From positions 992,001 through 1,056,000 of the forward strand of contig JACTAT010000052.1 of assembly GCA_014526335.1 (NCBI GenBank): DNA of 64,000 nucleotides, written 5' to 3'. Below, in pieces: positions 33,165 to 56,305 of the stretch. Each line of letters starts with the position of its first letter. The first letter of the stretch is position 1. Source of the DNA: Chrysaora quinquecirrha (Eukaryota > Cnidaria > Scyphozoa > Semaeostomeae > Pelagiidae). A program made the translations under genes and the position numbers. Below the pieces are notes generated by a model. That model was given only the letters and a program-made list of their open reading frames with translations. It ran no database searches and was not told the origin of the DNA.

Positions 33165-36100
33165 CCAGGCCAGAAAGCCAGCAAATAAGCCAGCAAGCAA
33201 ACAACCAAGCAACAAAGCAAGCAGGAAATCTTTATTTGTTAATGCGATGTAAGCCATGGGTTCTGGCAGCAATATTTCTAATGATTAAAAGGGATAGGGT
33301 ATATTTTACAAGGTTTGTACTTGTCAAGCAAGCAAACAAGCACGCAAGCAAGCCAGCAAGCAACAAAGCAAGCAAGCAATAAATCTTTGTCAATGCAATG
33401 CAGCTCAGAGGTCCTGGTAGCTATAGAGCTGATGAAGACTTGCAGCTTGTGAATGAAATTCTAGAACGAATATATTTGTTACTCATTTACAAGCCTCAAA
33501 GGATGGATAGATTGTCTTACTTTAGGCTTGTGGAAGGTTATGGGTTAATGGTATGAAGGCATTTACTAACCAGCGATTTGTCATGCCATACTCCAAATAC
33601 GAATCCAAATTTATGGTAATAGATGGAAATGAATTGATCTTTCCCAAGGAAAGTCGTCTGCTTGGAAAAATCTCTTGAACAAAGGATACATCATATATAT
33701 TTAAAGGATACAGAATGTACGATATAAATTTAACCGTAGTGTATCATAATTTATATGAAAACAAACTGTGTTGACAACCGTGGCCATTTATGTCCTCGAT
33801 TTTTTCATTTTCATAACTCGTCTAACTCGTTTTATTTTGCCATCTTTTTTCGTCATATTATTTGGTCACATTTTTATCCTTTATTTCGTTCCCTTCTTCG
33901 TCACCTTAATAGTCTTCTTTCATCTCATCGTCTTGTTTCATCGCCATTTTTGTTCTCGATTTGTTATTCTCATAGCTCGTTATATTTCGCCGTTTAATTT
34001 TGTTAATTTTTCTTATATTTCCTTGTCTCTTCTGTCACCTTAATAGTCTTTTTTCGTCTCATCGTCTTATATATATATAGTTTTATAGTTCTATAACTTT
34101 TCTGTTTTGTCATTTTCTTAACTCGTCATATTTCGTCGTACTTTGTCGCTTTGAAGACATTTTACTTTCCTCGCATAATAATACAATTCCAATACATAAC
34201 ATTTCATAAAAATATTACCTCTTAATGACACTGCGACGAAGAGAGAGCGAGTGCAGACGCTGAAAAAATAAGATAAAACGTAAAAATCTAGTACCCTAAA
34301 AACCCCACATGCTATTTACTGTTGTAAAGAGCATCAAATCGAAAACACTCCTCACCAAAGCAATAAGTATCCTAAAGAGAGAATAGCCTCTCTGGATCTC
34401 TCTTATGCGTTACCACAACTCAAAACAAATACGCCCTTATACAATTTTATCATCTTACAACTATGCAAATACCCTTAGAACTATACAATGTAAATAATTT
34501 GACATTACAGTATTCATTAGCATTACTTACCTGTCTTCAACAACACATCCATTGCCACCAACAAAAATGGGAGCATTTGAAAATAAAGCACATTCTCTGA
34601 GTTCTCCAATTGGTGGCAATTCTATGTCATTCCAACAGACAGAAAGAGAAGAGGAAAAGTCACTTGTGTCTTTCGATATTACTTCATGTTTATTGCCGTG
34701 TGAATCAGTGAATTCAAGGTTCCAACAGACTTCAAGAGATCTAGGAGTACGAATACCAATTTAAAAATTGTTCTTTGAATTGGAAAGCCATTTTATATAC
34801 TGGGGAAACATGGATACATCTCTGGACATACTTGAAAGGTTTGGTGTTGCGTTTAAAACATAATGCCAGTTCGGCTATAGTTTGGTCCTATTTGGCTTCA
34901 CTTTCTGAGTGGTGCACTGCAATTTCTATCTGGGTCTTTGAGGTCTACAAAATATTCCACCTTTTTGGTCAATTGTTTCAGTCTGTGTCTGTCGTTAAAC
35001 TCTGAGGAGTGTAAGACAAAAAAAAGTTTATGAGTATGTCCTTAAGGCCCATTTCCACTTCGTTCGCGGTTCGCAGTTCACATGTGATTTCCGAAGTGCG
35101 ATTTGTGTGCGCATGCGATTTTGATACACACCAAAGGCCCATTTCCACTTCGTTCGCATTCGCTGTTCGCTATTCGCTAGCCATCAAAAAAAAAGGCGAA
35201 CGCGATTTTGATTTCCGCTGCAAGTTTCGCAAAAGTTCACTTTGTTTATCGCCTAAAATTGATCACGAAGGCTGTATTCTGTTCGCAAGCGAGCGGCGAA
35301 CTGCAAAGTCACTAGCGAACAGCGAATCCGAACGAAGTGGAAATAGGCCATCACTGTACGCACGAATAAAGGCTGAATTCGCTCCAATGTCAACGACAAT
35401 CTGCATATTTGTAGGCAAAGTCGAATTTTCAATCATCAGCCTCAACCAAATCACGGATACTTTTATGCATTTAAAATTAACTTAATTCTAGAAAATTAAC
35501 TCCGGAAAAATGTTTTTGGTTCGTCTTCGTGTCTGCTATTTCTCACAGTTTTACATCCAGTGAAATGAAAGATGCATTCCAGAAGTAATTTTTATACCTG
35601 AGAGCAGCTGACGTTTTTTCCGGTAGACCTGTATAAGGGCTTATTTTCTTCAACAGTGCTTGCATTTTCTTTTTCCTTGCTTTCTTCAGACTAAAAAGCA
35701 TAACAAGATAAAAAGATGAGTCAATTACAACCAGTTAAGATAGAGTTTTTAAGTGTTATTTCTTTCATTAAAGACTTAAAAGAGTAAATTTCGAATTGAG
35801 AAGGTATATCAATTGCAACAATAAAATATTTACCAAACTATTGTCTCTTTCTTCCAGTTAACATAAGATTTTGGCTTCTTTGCTTCTAAAGATAAACTTT
35901 GGATCTTTTTGGGTAGTCTGCGAAACTGAAGATGCCAAATGTCACTAAAAAGAACATTGTTGCAGAGATCATTAACTTTCCTTGGAGTATAACAAGTTTA
36001 AGATGGAGTGTAGGCAGGTAGCAGTAGCATAGGCAGGATCTAACACTAGGGGGAGGGGGGAGGGGGGAAGGGCATTGTCAAGGAAAATTAGGATGTGGCT

Positions 36101-37842
36101 TTAAGAACCATGTTGTACACTACAGCACTTCTACATCAGAATGCGGATTGTTGACAGTATATTAGATGAAAAACACAGCAAATCATACAAGTCAAAAGAG
36201 AAAAGGTGAAGGTGAAATTGTGTTTTGTGCCATTCACTATAGGATCTCATAAGCAGATAGACAACAGAGACCTCAACCCCGACTCTGATGCTACTTTGCC
36301 TGTGGCTCAAATCACATTCTCACCGAGCTCCTGACACCAAAAGTCAGCTGTATTAGACAATGACACAACAGTCCCTTCAAAACAAAATCCAAAACCAAAG
36401 CAAGACTCATGACTCAATACAGCAATTATTACGGGACAATTTAATGAATAATGCTTATGATTTTCAAGTCACTTACTTTTCGTTACTTGCTTCCAGCCAA
36501 CTTTGGCAAACTCGTGCACATCTTAAGATATCAGATGGACTTAGATACTTGAATATCTTTGCAATTATTTCAATAGGGAGAGCTCTAAAAGAACATAAGA
36601 TCGACATTTGATTTAGATCACAACCTCTTGAATAAATGAAACAATACAGCTTCATCCAAAAACTTTTGATAAGTGTCCACAAAAGAATGAATGTGAGAAA
36701 TGTGTGTGGTACTTTACAATAGATGAAACAGTAAAATTGTTGAAAAAAGGATTCAGTACAACGAAGAAAGAGACAATTTTACAATGTTTTGGGCTTTAAT
36801 GAGAGAAGCAAGAGTATTAGAAAAATGAAATAACTCACTGGATATGGTGAATTCTCTTTTGATTTGTTCTTCCCACAGCATGATTGTCTTGTTTTTTGTT
36901 TAGAAATGGCAACTTGGGTCGCCTCTTCATGTTTGCTAACTCAAATCCTGCATGCCTTCTGAAACCAAAATAAAATTCATCAATAAAAATCAGATTAAAA
37001 GAAAAGAACAAGAGTACCCATAGCTGTTTAAATGCAGTTTGGGGAATCGGGTAGCTTGTGTTTTGGGTACCCTAGTGTTTATTGGTGTTATATGACCTAG
37101 GTCCCAGTGGCGTATCCAGGTCTAAAAAACTGGGGGGTCTGGGGGGAATTTTTCAGATCATGCCCTTTAGGCCCTTGCAAAAAACAGGGAAATGCCCTTC
37201 CCCCCATGAGTTTTACAATGTTTTCAGACAAATCTCAAGGACCATATTCTAGAAAAGTGGGGGGTCCAGGCTCCCCCCTATTCCCCCTTGGGTATGCCAC
37301 TGCTAGGTCCAACTCTGCAGTGTGGCAGAATCCTATTGGGTCATATTTTAATTGCAGTATCATTTGAGGTCCATTTTCTATTTTGAATAAAACTCTCTGC
37401 CACCTTGAGCCATCCCCGGTATTCCGGATTTAAAAGATCCCATCAACCATCTCAGTCTATACGACCACTATTTTAGTCAAGATAACTTTTCAGTTTTATA
37501 TTTCACGACACTTTTCATCCATCTTGGTTTATCTTTTTCACGATCTGTAGTTATATCCAATTTGGTGTAGGTACCAGTACTTTTGGACCCCACAGTAGGC
37601 TAACCTGTTTTTCTGGAAGAACCCCTGGTCCCTAGTTACCAGCATTGTTAAGTCTATGTGGCCTAGTTTACCACACATTAAAACCTTCAAGGCAAAGATT
37701 ATGCATATTTAGATAGGATGCAATATTTCTTACAGCTGTGCAACCCTCATACCTCATCAAAATTGGTCAGCAAAATTTACTTTTCGTTCCATCTTTGTGT
37801 GGTGTGTGAACTCTTCAAGAAGACATCTTGTTCTGGGAACAT
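28785..37842 (-). CDS. FBXO15: FBXO15 F-box only protein 15 (model incomplete in the middle)
   Basis: FBXO15 is the substrate-recognition subunit of an SCF-type (SKP1-CUL1) ubiquitin ligase. Exons found, in coding order: 37842-37781, 36958-36839, 36584-36477, 35944-35834, 35690-35598, 34740-34531, 33657-33571, 32513-32431, 31973-31918, 30259-30198, 30029-29993, 29227-29142, 28904-28785 (TAA). The F-box is in the third (LPIEIIAKIFKYLSPSDILR). Later marks match vertebrate FBXO15: SPYTGLPEKTSAALR, SLEVCWNLEF, ELPPIGELRECALF, FGFVFGVW, HEPILDDLDGKYG and the C-terminal INEWFGTSYK. Phases agree for exons 1-6, 7-9 and 10-11. They demand missing exons between 6 and 7, between 9 and 10 (the GYxLxV region) and a small one between 11 and 12. 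The start ATG was chosen because an in-frame stop lies upstream. Introns hold a SINE, MITEs and the CAAG array. Confidence 0.88.
29481..29700. mobile_element. Foldback MITE (AACGATCAAACATTG family), copy 2
   Basis: The left end is GGCCTGGCAAAACGACCAAAC. Internal inverted blocks include TATGTTTGACCGTTTGGCCA and GCGGCCAAACGGTCAAACA, and the sequence decays before 29,700. The internal GCTTGTCAAGCAA and AAGCAATGTTTTTGG blocks match the better-preserved copy at 59,567. It sits in a late FBXO15 intron. Confidence 0.6.
32585..33235 (+). repeat. (CAAG)n tetranucleotide array in an FBXO15 intron
   Basis: About 650 bp consists almost only of AAGC/CAAG units, with occasional AAGTAAGC, AAAGCAAG, CAGAC and TTTGCAAG variants that themselves recur as blocks at 32,640, 32,815 and 33,025. 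It opens several frames of Leu-Ala-Cys or Lys-Gln-Ala-Ser repeats on both strands, none of which is a gene. It lies between exons at 33,657-33,571 and 32,513-32,431. The first acceptor after it belongs to a real exon, which is why one frame appears to run from the repeat into coding sequence. Confidence 0.95.
33225..33555 (-). mobile_element. Two headless copies of the CAAG-tailed SINE, with a second small CAAG run between
   Basis: At 33,225-33,300 and 33,376-33,555 the plus strand reads AAATCTTTATTTGT or AATCTTTGTCAATGC, then GGxTCTGGxAGC and, in the second copy, GCAGCTTGTG, TTACTCATTTAC, CAAAGGATGGA and AGGCTTGTGGAAGG. These blocks occur in the same order in the SINE at 3,417-3,660. The tRNA head is absent, as in 5'-truncated insertions. 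Each copy ends, on its minus strand, in CTTG repeats: the large array for the first and 33,325-33,380 for the second. Confidence 0.6.
35046..35349. mobile_element. Palindromic TTCGTTCGC MITE plus an adjoining partial copy
   Basis: A 214-bp element at 35,136-35,349 has long inverted ends: GGCCCATTTCCACTTCGTTC on the left and the complement of GGCCTATTTCCACTTCGTTC on the right. Both continue into GCGAAC/GTTCGC-rich stems. Directly left, at 35,046-35,135, is the first ~90 bp of another copy with the same terminus. No clear target duplication was found. The 151-codon frame across it is not a gene. Confidence 0.75.
36048..36071 (+). other. G-quadruplex-type G-run beside a MITE-end remnant
   Basis: Four runs of three or more G separated by single A or AA lie on the plus strand, which fits the canonical G4 pattern. 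Just before it, CAGTAGCATAGGCAGGATC resembles the start of CAGTGGCGTA-type hAT MITEs, so the run may belong to a decayed element. It lies in the FBXO15 intron between the third and fourth exons, on the non-template side. Confidence 0.55.
36240..36375 (-). mobile_element. tRNA-derived SINE-like element, second copy
   Basis: The order matches the copy at 27,180-27,365 on the same strand: GTTGTGTCATTGTCTAATAC, CAGCTGACTTTTGGTGTCAG, a degenerate B box (ATTTGAGCC), then GGGTTGAGGTCTC. It is more diverged than the first copy. Confidence 0.55.
37105..37302. mobile_element. hAT-type MITE, 198 bp, with 8-bp target duplication
   Basis: The ends are inverted: CAGTGGCGTATCCAG on the left and CTTGGGTATGCCACTG on the right. 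An exact 8-bp direct repeat, CTAGGTCC, flanks it (37,097-37,104 and 37,303-37,310). An 8-bp duplication and CAGTGGCG termini are typical of hAT-family non-autonomous elements. It lies between FBXO15 exons 1 and 2. Confidence 0.88.
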
Positions 37843-38294
37843 TCGTCCCCAGACCCTTTGAGGTTGTCATGGATACTTTGATTGCCACCTGTGCCAAAGC
37901 AAAAAGAGAGTTATTTCGCAATACAATAACATTTGCGCAAATTTGCTAAAAATTTTCCAGAATATCGCTTAACAAGATAAATAAAAAGCAATTTGCGGAA
38001 CTTTAAACGCAGCAAATCAAATAAACGCAAATACCCTTCGTGGTCCAATAAAATTAGAAACACAAAACATATCGTTTTGAGGATAATTGTCTGAAAGTAT
38101 TAGAAGTTACCCATAGCAACTACATGTTTTATTTATGGTTATCACGTTGTCAAGTTGCTTCAGGTGGATTACAAGTTTTTTTGCGTCAGCAGATATCGTA
38201 ATTAATTTCTCTGACGAATTTTAAGTCTGTCCCTGACGTACAAATATCTTCTGGTGACCGATTTCCTCTGGCCAAAATTCAGAATGATATTCCC

Positions 38295-40000
38295 CAACAT
38301 TTACAAAGCAAAGCGACACTACATACTGTACACCACACTAAACTACACTTTACAATACTACGCTACGATACTTTTCACATTAAACTAAAACTAAGCTTCA
38401 ATCAACTACATTCAATCATACTAAAAGACACTAAACCACACTACACTAAACCTACTTAACTACACTAACCTAGACTACGCTGAACTACACTAAAACATAA
38501 ATTACATACACATGGACTTATCTACACAAACAAAACCAAACTATGCTTCACTAAACAACAATATACCACACTAAATCAAACTTAACACCAAACTACACTA
38601 ATCTACACTGCAATAAACTACACTGCATAAAACTGCACTTAGCTACACTAAACTAAACTATGTACGCTAAGCCTATACACTAAATCTAGACCTTAAACTA
38701 CATTTGCAACTACACTCAACTGCACCAAACTACACCATACTTAACTACACTGCACAAAACTACACTTAACTAAACTATGAACACTATGCCTATACATTAA
38801 ATCTATACATTGAACTACACTAAACTACATTAACAACTGCGCTTAACCGCAGCAAACAACACTGCACTAAACTACACTACACAAAACTGCACTTAATTAA
38901 ACCAAAATCTATACATTCAACTACACTAAACTACATTTACAACTGCGCTTAACTGCACCAAACAACACCACACTTAACTACACAGCACAAAACTACACTT
39001 AAATAAACTATGAACACTATGCCTATACATTAAATCTATACATTGAACTACACTAAACTACATTAACAACTGCGCTTAACCGCAGCAAACAACACTACAC
39101 TAAACTACACTACACAAAACTGCACTAAACTACACTTAATTAAACCAAAATCTATACATTCAACTACACTAAACTACATTTACAACTGCGCTTAACTGCA
39201 CCAAACAACACCACACTAAACTACACTACACAAAACTGCACTAAACTACACTTAATTAAACCAAAATCTATACATTCAACTACACTAAACTACATTTACA
39301 ACTGCGCTTAACTGCACCAAACAACACCACACTTAACTACACTACACAAAACTGCACTAAACTACACTTAATTAAACCAAAATCTATACATTCAACTACA
39401 CTAAACTACATTTACAACTGCGCTTAACTGCACCAAACAACACCACACTTAACTACACTACACAAAACTGCACTAAACTATACTGAATTAAACCAAAATC
39501 TATACATTAAACTACACTAAACTACATTACGCTCAACTAAACTACACTCAACTGTACCCGCTACACTGCACTTAACCACACTACACAAAATTGCACTAAA
39601 CTACACTTAATTAAACTATGCACACTAAGCCTATACACTAAATCTATACATTAAACTACACTAAACTACATAACGCTCAACTAAACTAAACTACACTTAA
39701 CTGCACCAAAAAACACTACACTAATCTACACTAAACAAAACTATGGACACTACGCCTATACACTAAATCTATACAATAAACTACATTAGGGTCAATTAAA
39801 CTAAACTACACTTAACTGCACCAAACTACACTACACTAAACTACACTTAACTAAAAAAGCTACTCTACACGCTACACAACACCACACTAAACCAGAATAC
39901 ATTGCAGAGGTCAAACTACAAAATTCACTACACTACACTACAAAAAAGTGTAACAACAATGAACCAACTAACAACATTAACCAACAACTAAGAAAACATA
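38295..40000 (+). repeat. ACTAA/CTACA pentanucleotide satellite with a 116-bp higher-order unit
   Basis: The block is built from imperfect CTACA and CTAAA pentamers with G almost absent from the plus strand. In its centre a longer unit repeats exactly: ACCAAAATCTATACATT begins at 39,144, 39,260, 39,376 and 39,492, a 116-bp period. Outer parts are less regular. It lies upstream of FBXO15 and about 1.5 kb beyond the GNAS 3' end. Confidence 0.9.
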
Positions 40001-40395
40001 CTATGTACACTACTAGCTAAAAACCTCTCTGTATCCATTCTAGCCACCGTATCAAGACCCTGCTATGGATGTTTCAGGCTTTGCTAGAGAGACAGTGTAG
40101 TGTTCCTATTGTTAGATTTTGGCTACTAATGACTACTATTCCGTGCACGGAGGAGAAAGATGCACAGGGAGTGGGGTAGAAAACGATTTAAAAATATCGA
40201 CACATGAAAGCACTGCTCTTATATTGACCTGCAATTCAATTAGGTCTATTTGTATTTCACTAAACAATTATCATCAGACTCAAAGTTCCAGCCAAGGAAG
40301 TTCATTAACTATAAATTACACTGTACATTATTAAATTCCACGACAGTTCACTTTTAAGTATATGAACCAAACAGTAATAATAATGATCATGATTA

Positions 40396-40425
40396 TCGAT
40401 TTAGTAGTAGTAGTAGTAGTAGTAG
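40396..40425 (+). repeat. (TAG)n microsatellite
   Basis: About eight consecutive TAG units lie in the spacer between FBXO15 and GNAS. Apart from this, the region 40,030-41,500 has no exon I can support. Confidence 0.85.
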
Positions 40426-41524
40426 CCATCATGCGGGAAGAAAGTGCGACGAGGGAATGTTTCAAACTATTCCAATCATCCATATTGAAATGTTTAATGG
40501 AGATCAAAACTCAAAGCTTGGTTATTTAAGAAATCTATTTTAACAGATAGAGGCGTATTCTTTTGCGAATTCAGTATACGAGCTTAAATTTTGAGGCATA
40601 GTATATTTCAGAAACCATCTAATGTTAAATACCCATATCGGCAGACTTTTGACTTTTGACGACTAAATATACCATTTCGAGAATATACATGATATTTGTG
40701 AAACCTATCATTTAAAGAGCAAAGGATAGCTGCATAAAGCAAGACGGCACACAATATGACAGTGTCGTGGGAATTTTCTTAAGATGATGGGTGACCACAT
40801 CCAGCTAGCAAGGGCCCTGTCAGGCATCAAGCATTCAACCCTTAGCACTTGATATAATATGGCAAAAGCCTTTGATCTACAAGATATCTGAACTGGTTTG
40901 AGGTAGCAAAAGAATACGCCTATGTTGGGTGGGTTGGCTGTACTGTATGCCATTGGGGTGACATTTATGTTGAGTGCAGTGGCAAAATAACCGACACTGT
41001 ACAATGACATCATCAGTAATAATCTAATAATAATATTTACAAAGCTTGCGCTCGCTTCTAAAATCTTTCCATCTATACCTATATACGCAACAATGGATTT
41101 CAACTTTAGATACATGAATACACATTAGTGACTGGTTATGCCTGAAAACACACAGACACGACTACTCTGTATACTCATCCTGTTTACTATTGTCAATTTC
41201 ATTAAATTCTGTTTACGAGACGAAATAAAATAAATTCCCTCTATAGGCATTCACTACCCCGATCACTCGCAATAGATAGAATGCATGATTCTCCTATCCA
41301 CAGGTGCTATGTCACGTGATAGAAAGGCACTTTCCTATATATATGACACCAATGATTCTTTCAGAAACCAATATCCAAATATACATTTAAGAGTTCACTC
41401 GAATTCGGGGGGTGCCACCATATCAAGTTAGGAATTTTTTTTTACAGAACAGCGCAGCCTTTGACGGCGTTCATATTTGTTGTTGTTGTTGTTTGCGTCA
41501 CAGGCAATTACGTCATCATCTAGT

Positions 41525-53180
<11,656 letters not shown>

Positions 53181-53354
53181 CATAGCTTGAGCTGTTATTT
53201 TTGTGCCTTCCAATTTAGATCTCTGTTATGATATGAACTCTTCTTGTAAACTGGGACTTTATTTTGCTCGACATCAGTTCGGCATTTTAAATTTCTGCAA
53301 GAACTTGAGGAAACAACAAGACAGCTACCAGCCGGCCGTCAAGATGAAGCAAAG

Positions 53355-53366
53355 TACGCATGCGCA
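53355..53366. promoter_or_regulatory. NRF-1-like site upstream of GNAS
   Basis: TACGCATGCGCA lies 175 bp upstream of the GNAS start codon and differs from the palindromic NRF-1 consensus by one base. It sits in the only CpG-rich patch of this spacer, consistent with a TATA-less promoter. The function is inferred from sequence alone. Confidence 0.4.
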
Positions 53367-53419
53367 AGGGTGCGGTGTTGTTAACAGGTGCATCGTGGGA
53401 TATATTGGTTGACAACAGC

Positions 53420-54690
53420 AGCGAATATAAACAATAGCAAACAATGTGGTTAAAAAGACAATGCGCAACAGACCGATTATGTTTCTAAAAATAGAACACA
53501 TTGCCTGTGACAGATATTGAGTTTCTAATTCTAGAAACACTTAATTTTTAATCTGCTCCCCAAAAAGGGTCAGCTTATTCTTATGATGGGAACATTTCGA
53601 AATAGCCTCTTGTGAAATTCTTTCTGAAAATATCCCACTCTTAAACTTTATGCGGCATTTTAAACCACAAACGAAATGGTTTGTTTTGATGTTTTTGCTC
53701 TGTTACATTTGTGTTTGTTGTTGGAAATAGTTGGAAAATTGTGCAACCAGGACTACACATATATATACAACAAACAAATGCAAATTACTCAACAATCTGC
53801 GACCATTAGAACATCAAAGTTTCATTGCACATTCTTTTTGGAGTGGGCGAAAAGATGGTGTGGAAAATGGGAAGAAATGAGGAGTGAAAGTCTTCCCTTT
53901 CTCCAAACTTTTGTCCCTTTCGTAAGCCCCTCTTCTCCCCTCTATTAAACCCAAATCATTTCAATGAGTTAGAAGCAAATTTTCAATTATATCATTCGAC
54001 CTAACTGATTAGAGAAAGGTAGAATGGAAAAGACACTTAAAGTATAAAAAGTGTACAAAGTGCATAAGTTAAAAATTTTTTTCAAAGATAGGACCTGTTG
54101 CAAAATTGCTCTCTGTGCATCAGTCCGACAATTTTACGTTTTTTGCAACTCTTTTGAAGGCATTGAAATTTTTCCTAATTCCAATCTTAAAGTGTTTTTG
54201 AGCAAATTTCAGACGTACTATAATTTTCTTATAGAAAGAGTTGACTCTTGATGAAACAACATTGGAATCTGTGAAAGCCAAGGTGTAGGTCACGATATTT
54301 GAGATCATTCATGGTGCTTTATTACATCTTCTTTTTGGCAAAAATGTCATATTAAAAATGTGATAAAATAAGAAGTCCATAAAATAACTGCCCTCCAATT
54401 ATTTTATGAAATACAGCTGCTGATCTTCAGTCATCAACTTGCCATCAAATTTATAGCAACAAGTCGTTGTCTACGACCTTTTAAGCTGCAAAAATGTCTA
54501 GTAACTTAAGAGAAATTCTGTCTACTTTGCTCAATTTTCTACATTTCTTTAATTTCTCTTTTATATACTATAGAATACTACGATGATATCCTGTGCTTTA
54601 TTATACTACACAATCATCCAATTGTATTTTAATACAGTATCATTAACTCTATATATAGCATGGTATACTTCGATAGTCCATACGATACTA
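53420..54690. other. Intergenic spacer upstream of GNAS, nothing recognised
   Basis: AT-rich sequence with small chance frames only. Neither strand shows a run of splice-bounded frames. Confidence 0.5.
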
Positions 54691-54694
54691 TACA

Positions 54695-54960
54695 ACGCTA
54701 GACTAGACAAGACTTGAGTATCACACTACACTACGTACCACTACACTACACTACTGTACACTACATTAAACTACACCCCATCACACTACACCACAATATA
54801 CTACACCATAATACACTTTATATACTATACTATACTATACTTTACTAAACTATACTATACCATACTGTACTATACTTTACTATACTATACTATACTATAC
54901 TATACTATACTATACTATACTATATAGTACTATACTATACTATACTATACTATCATATGA
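54695..54960 (+). repeat. (CTACA)n then (ACTAT)n pentanucleotide microsatellite
   Basis: The first ~100 bp are imperfect CTACA/CACTA units like those at 38.3-40.0 kb. From about 54,815 they give way to nearly perfect TATAC (ACTAT) units up to 54,955. It lies in the spacer between GNAS and the coiled-coil gene. Confidence 0.92.
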
Positions 54961-56305
54961 TATACCATACTACTTTGTTGCGGTCTTGTCCCCACTTGTG
55001 ACTAGATAACGCAGTTTCTTCTAACCAATATTTCTAACAAAAATAGCTGAAGAAATTATCATTCTGCCAAAGAAAAACAAAGAAAAAAGGTCAAAAACTC
55101 TACAGGCTACGTTCAATCAAGTTAGAAATTTCAGGTCTATATATGCTAAATGCTATGATAATATGACTTCTAAATATAGCACATGCAGACAAACAGAAAT
55201 TCAATTGTATTTGTCTTTCATTGTTCTATTGATTCCATATTTGGACACAGACAGGTGATTGTAAAGACAATTGATTTTGCTAAAAGCTTTCCCCAAGCGT
55301 TCTTGTAATTAATTAATTCTAAAAGCTCAATGTTACTATAAAAAATAATCAATAAAAATTCAAATTAATATGTGATGGAACTAAATAAGGAGCTAATAAA
55401 ACGGCTTGATATAAGTACAAGTTGCCCATTCGTCTAAATCCATTTGGTCTTAACGGAGTGGTCTTTATAGGCACAACGACCAAGACCACTATAATTTAGA
55501 GACACTATAAACCTTGGAAATTTTTACTTAGATAATTATTTTTACAATATGTAGAATCTAGATAGAGTTGTTCTCCCTCAATCATTTAGAGGATTCGTTT
55601 ATTTGTTCAATGTTTTGGTTGTAAAACTTGGCCACAAGTGCTACACGAATATAAAATATACAGTAATATGATTACACCTATATTTACAGTTCCAGTTTAA
55701 AATTGCGATAAAAGCGGAAAAATCTTCAAAGATACAAACAGCTTTCTCGTATGACATTCTTCAGAGATAGAAAAAAATTTCAGAGACAGATCTGATTCAC
55801 ATCTGGGTAGTGTAGATCGAGTAGGTATATTCTAATTGCTTCATACACTGAGGACTGTCAGACGGAAAAGCTTTCAATCTGTCCAAAGATCTTTTCGCGT
55901 TATTCTTTTTTTATATAAGAACCAGGAAATTTTGATTGAAGCTGGCTGTTCTTAAATGTTTGCTGTTTTGAGCCTGAAATGTTCTTAATCTGTTCTTAAT
56001 TCGGATACTTAGATATCTGTTTTCAATGAATGTCTGGGATGGTGCTAGGTTCGGGTGAAAATGCAGGATTCTTGTCTATTTCTTTTTTTGCTTGCTTTTT
56101 TACATTCAGTCTGACTGTCTTACTTACATATTTAGCTGATATTCTTGGGGCTTTTGAAAAGGCCAGTTTTAGCTTGTTCTTAATTTGTTCTTAAAATCTG
56201 GGCAAAATCCAGACTCGTATTCTTATAAAATTGTTCTTATAAAAAAAAGAGTGAATATCGCTAATTCGAAGTTTGTATATGTACAACTAAAAGTTTCAGT
56301 TTTAT

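Noticed and set aside
32427..33204. Long Leu-Ala-Cys and Lys-Gln-Ala-Ser repeat frames (up to 221 codons)
   Set aside because: They are translations of the CAAG tetranucleotide array. Only the last part of one frame (32,431-32,513) is a real FBXO15 exon.
34832..35005. Apparent FBXO15 exon with good acceptor and donor-like ends but two frames and an internal stop
   Set aside because: The exon at 35,690-35,598 joins directly in phase to 34,740-34,531 (ALR then SLEVCWNLEF), which matches FBXO15. The segment is intron, so its frameshift and stop are not evidence of a pseudogene.
35030..35485. 151-codon plus-strand frame
   Set aside because: It spans the palindromic MITE and its partial copy; no codon pattern or recognisable product.
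40708..41115. 135-codon minus-strand frame between FBXO15 and GNAS
   Set aside because: No recognisable domain or splice context; could be chance or GNAS 3'UTR, so not called as a gene.
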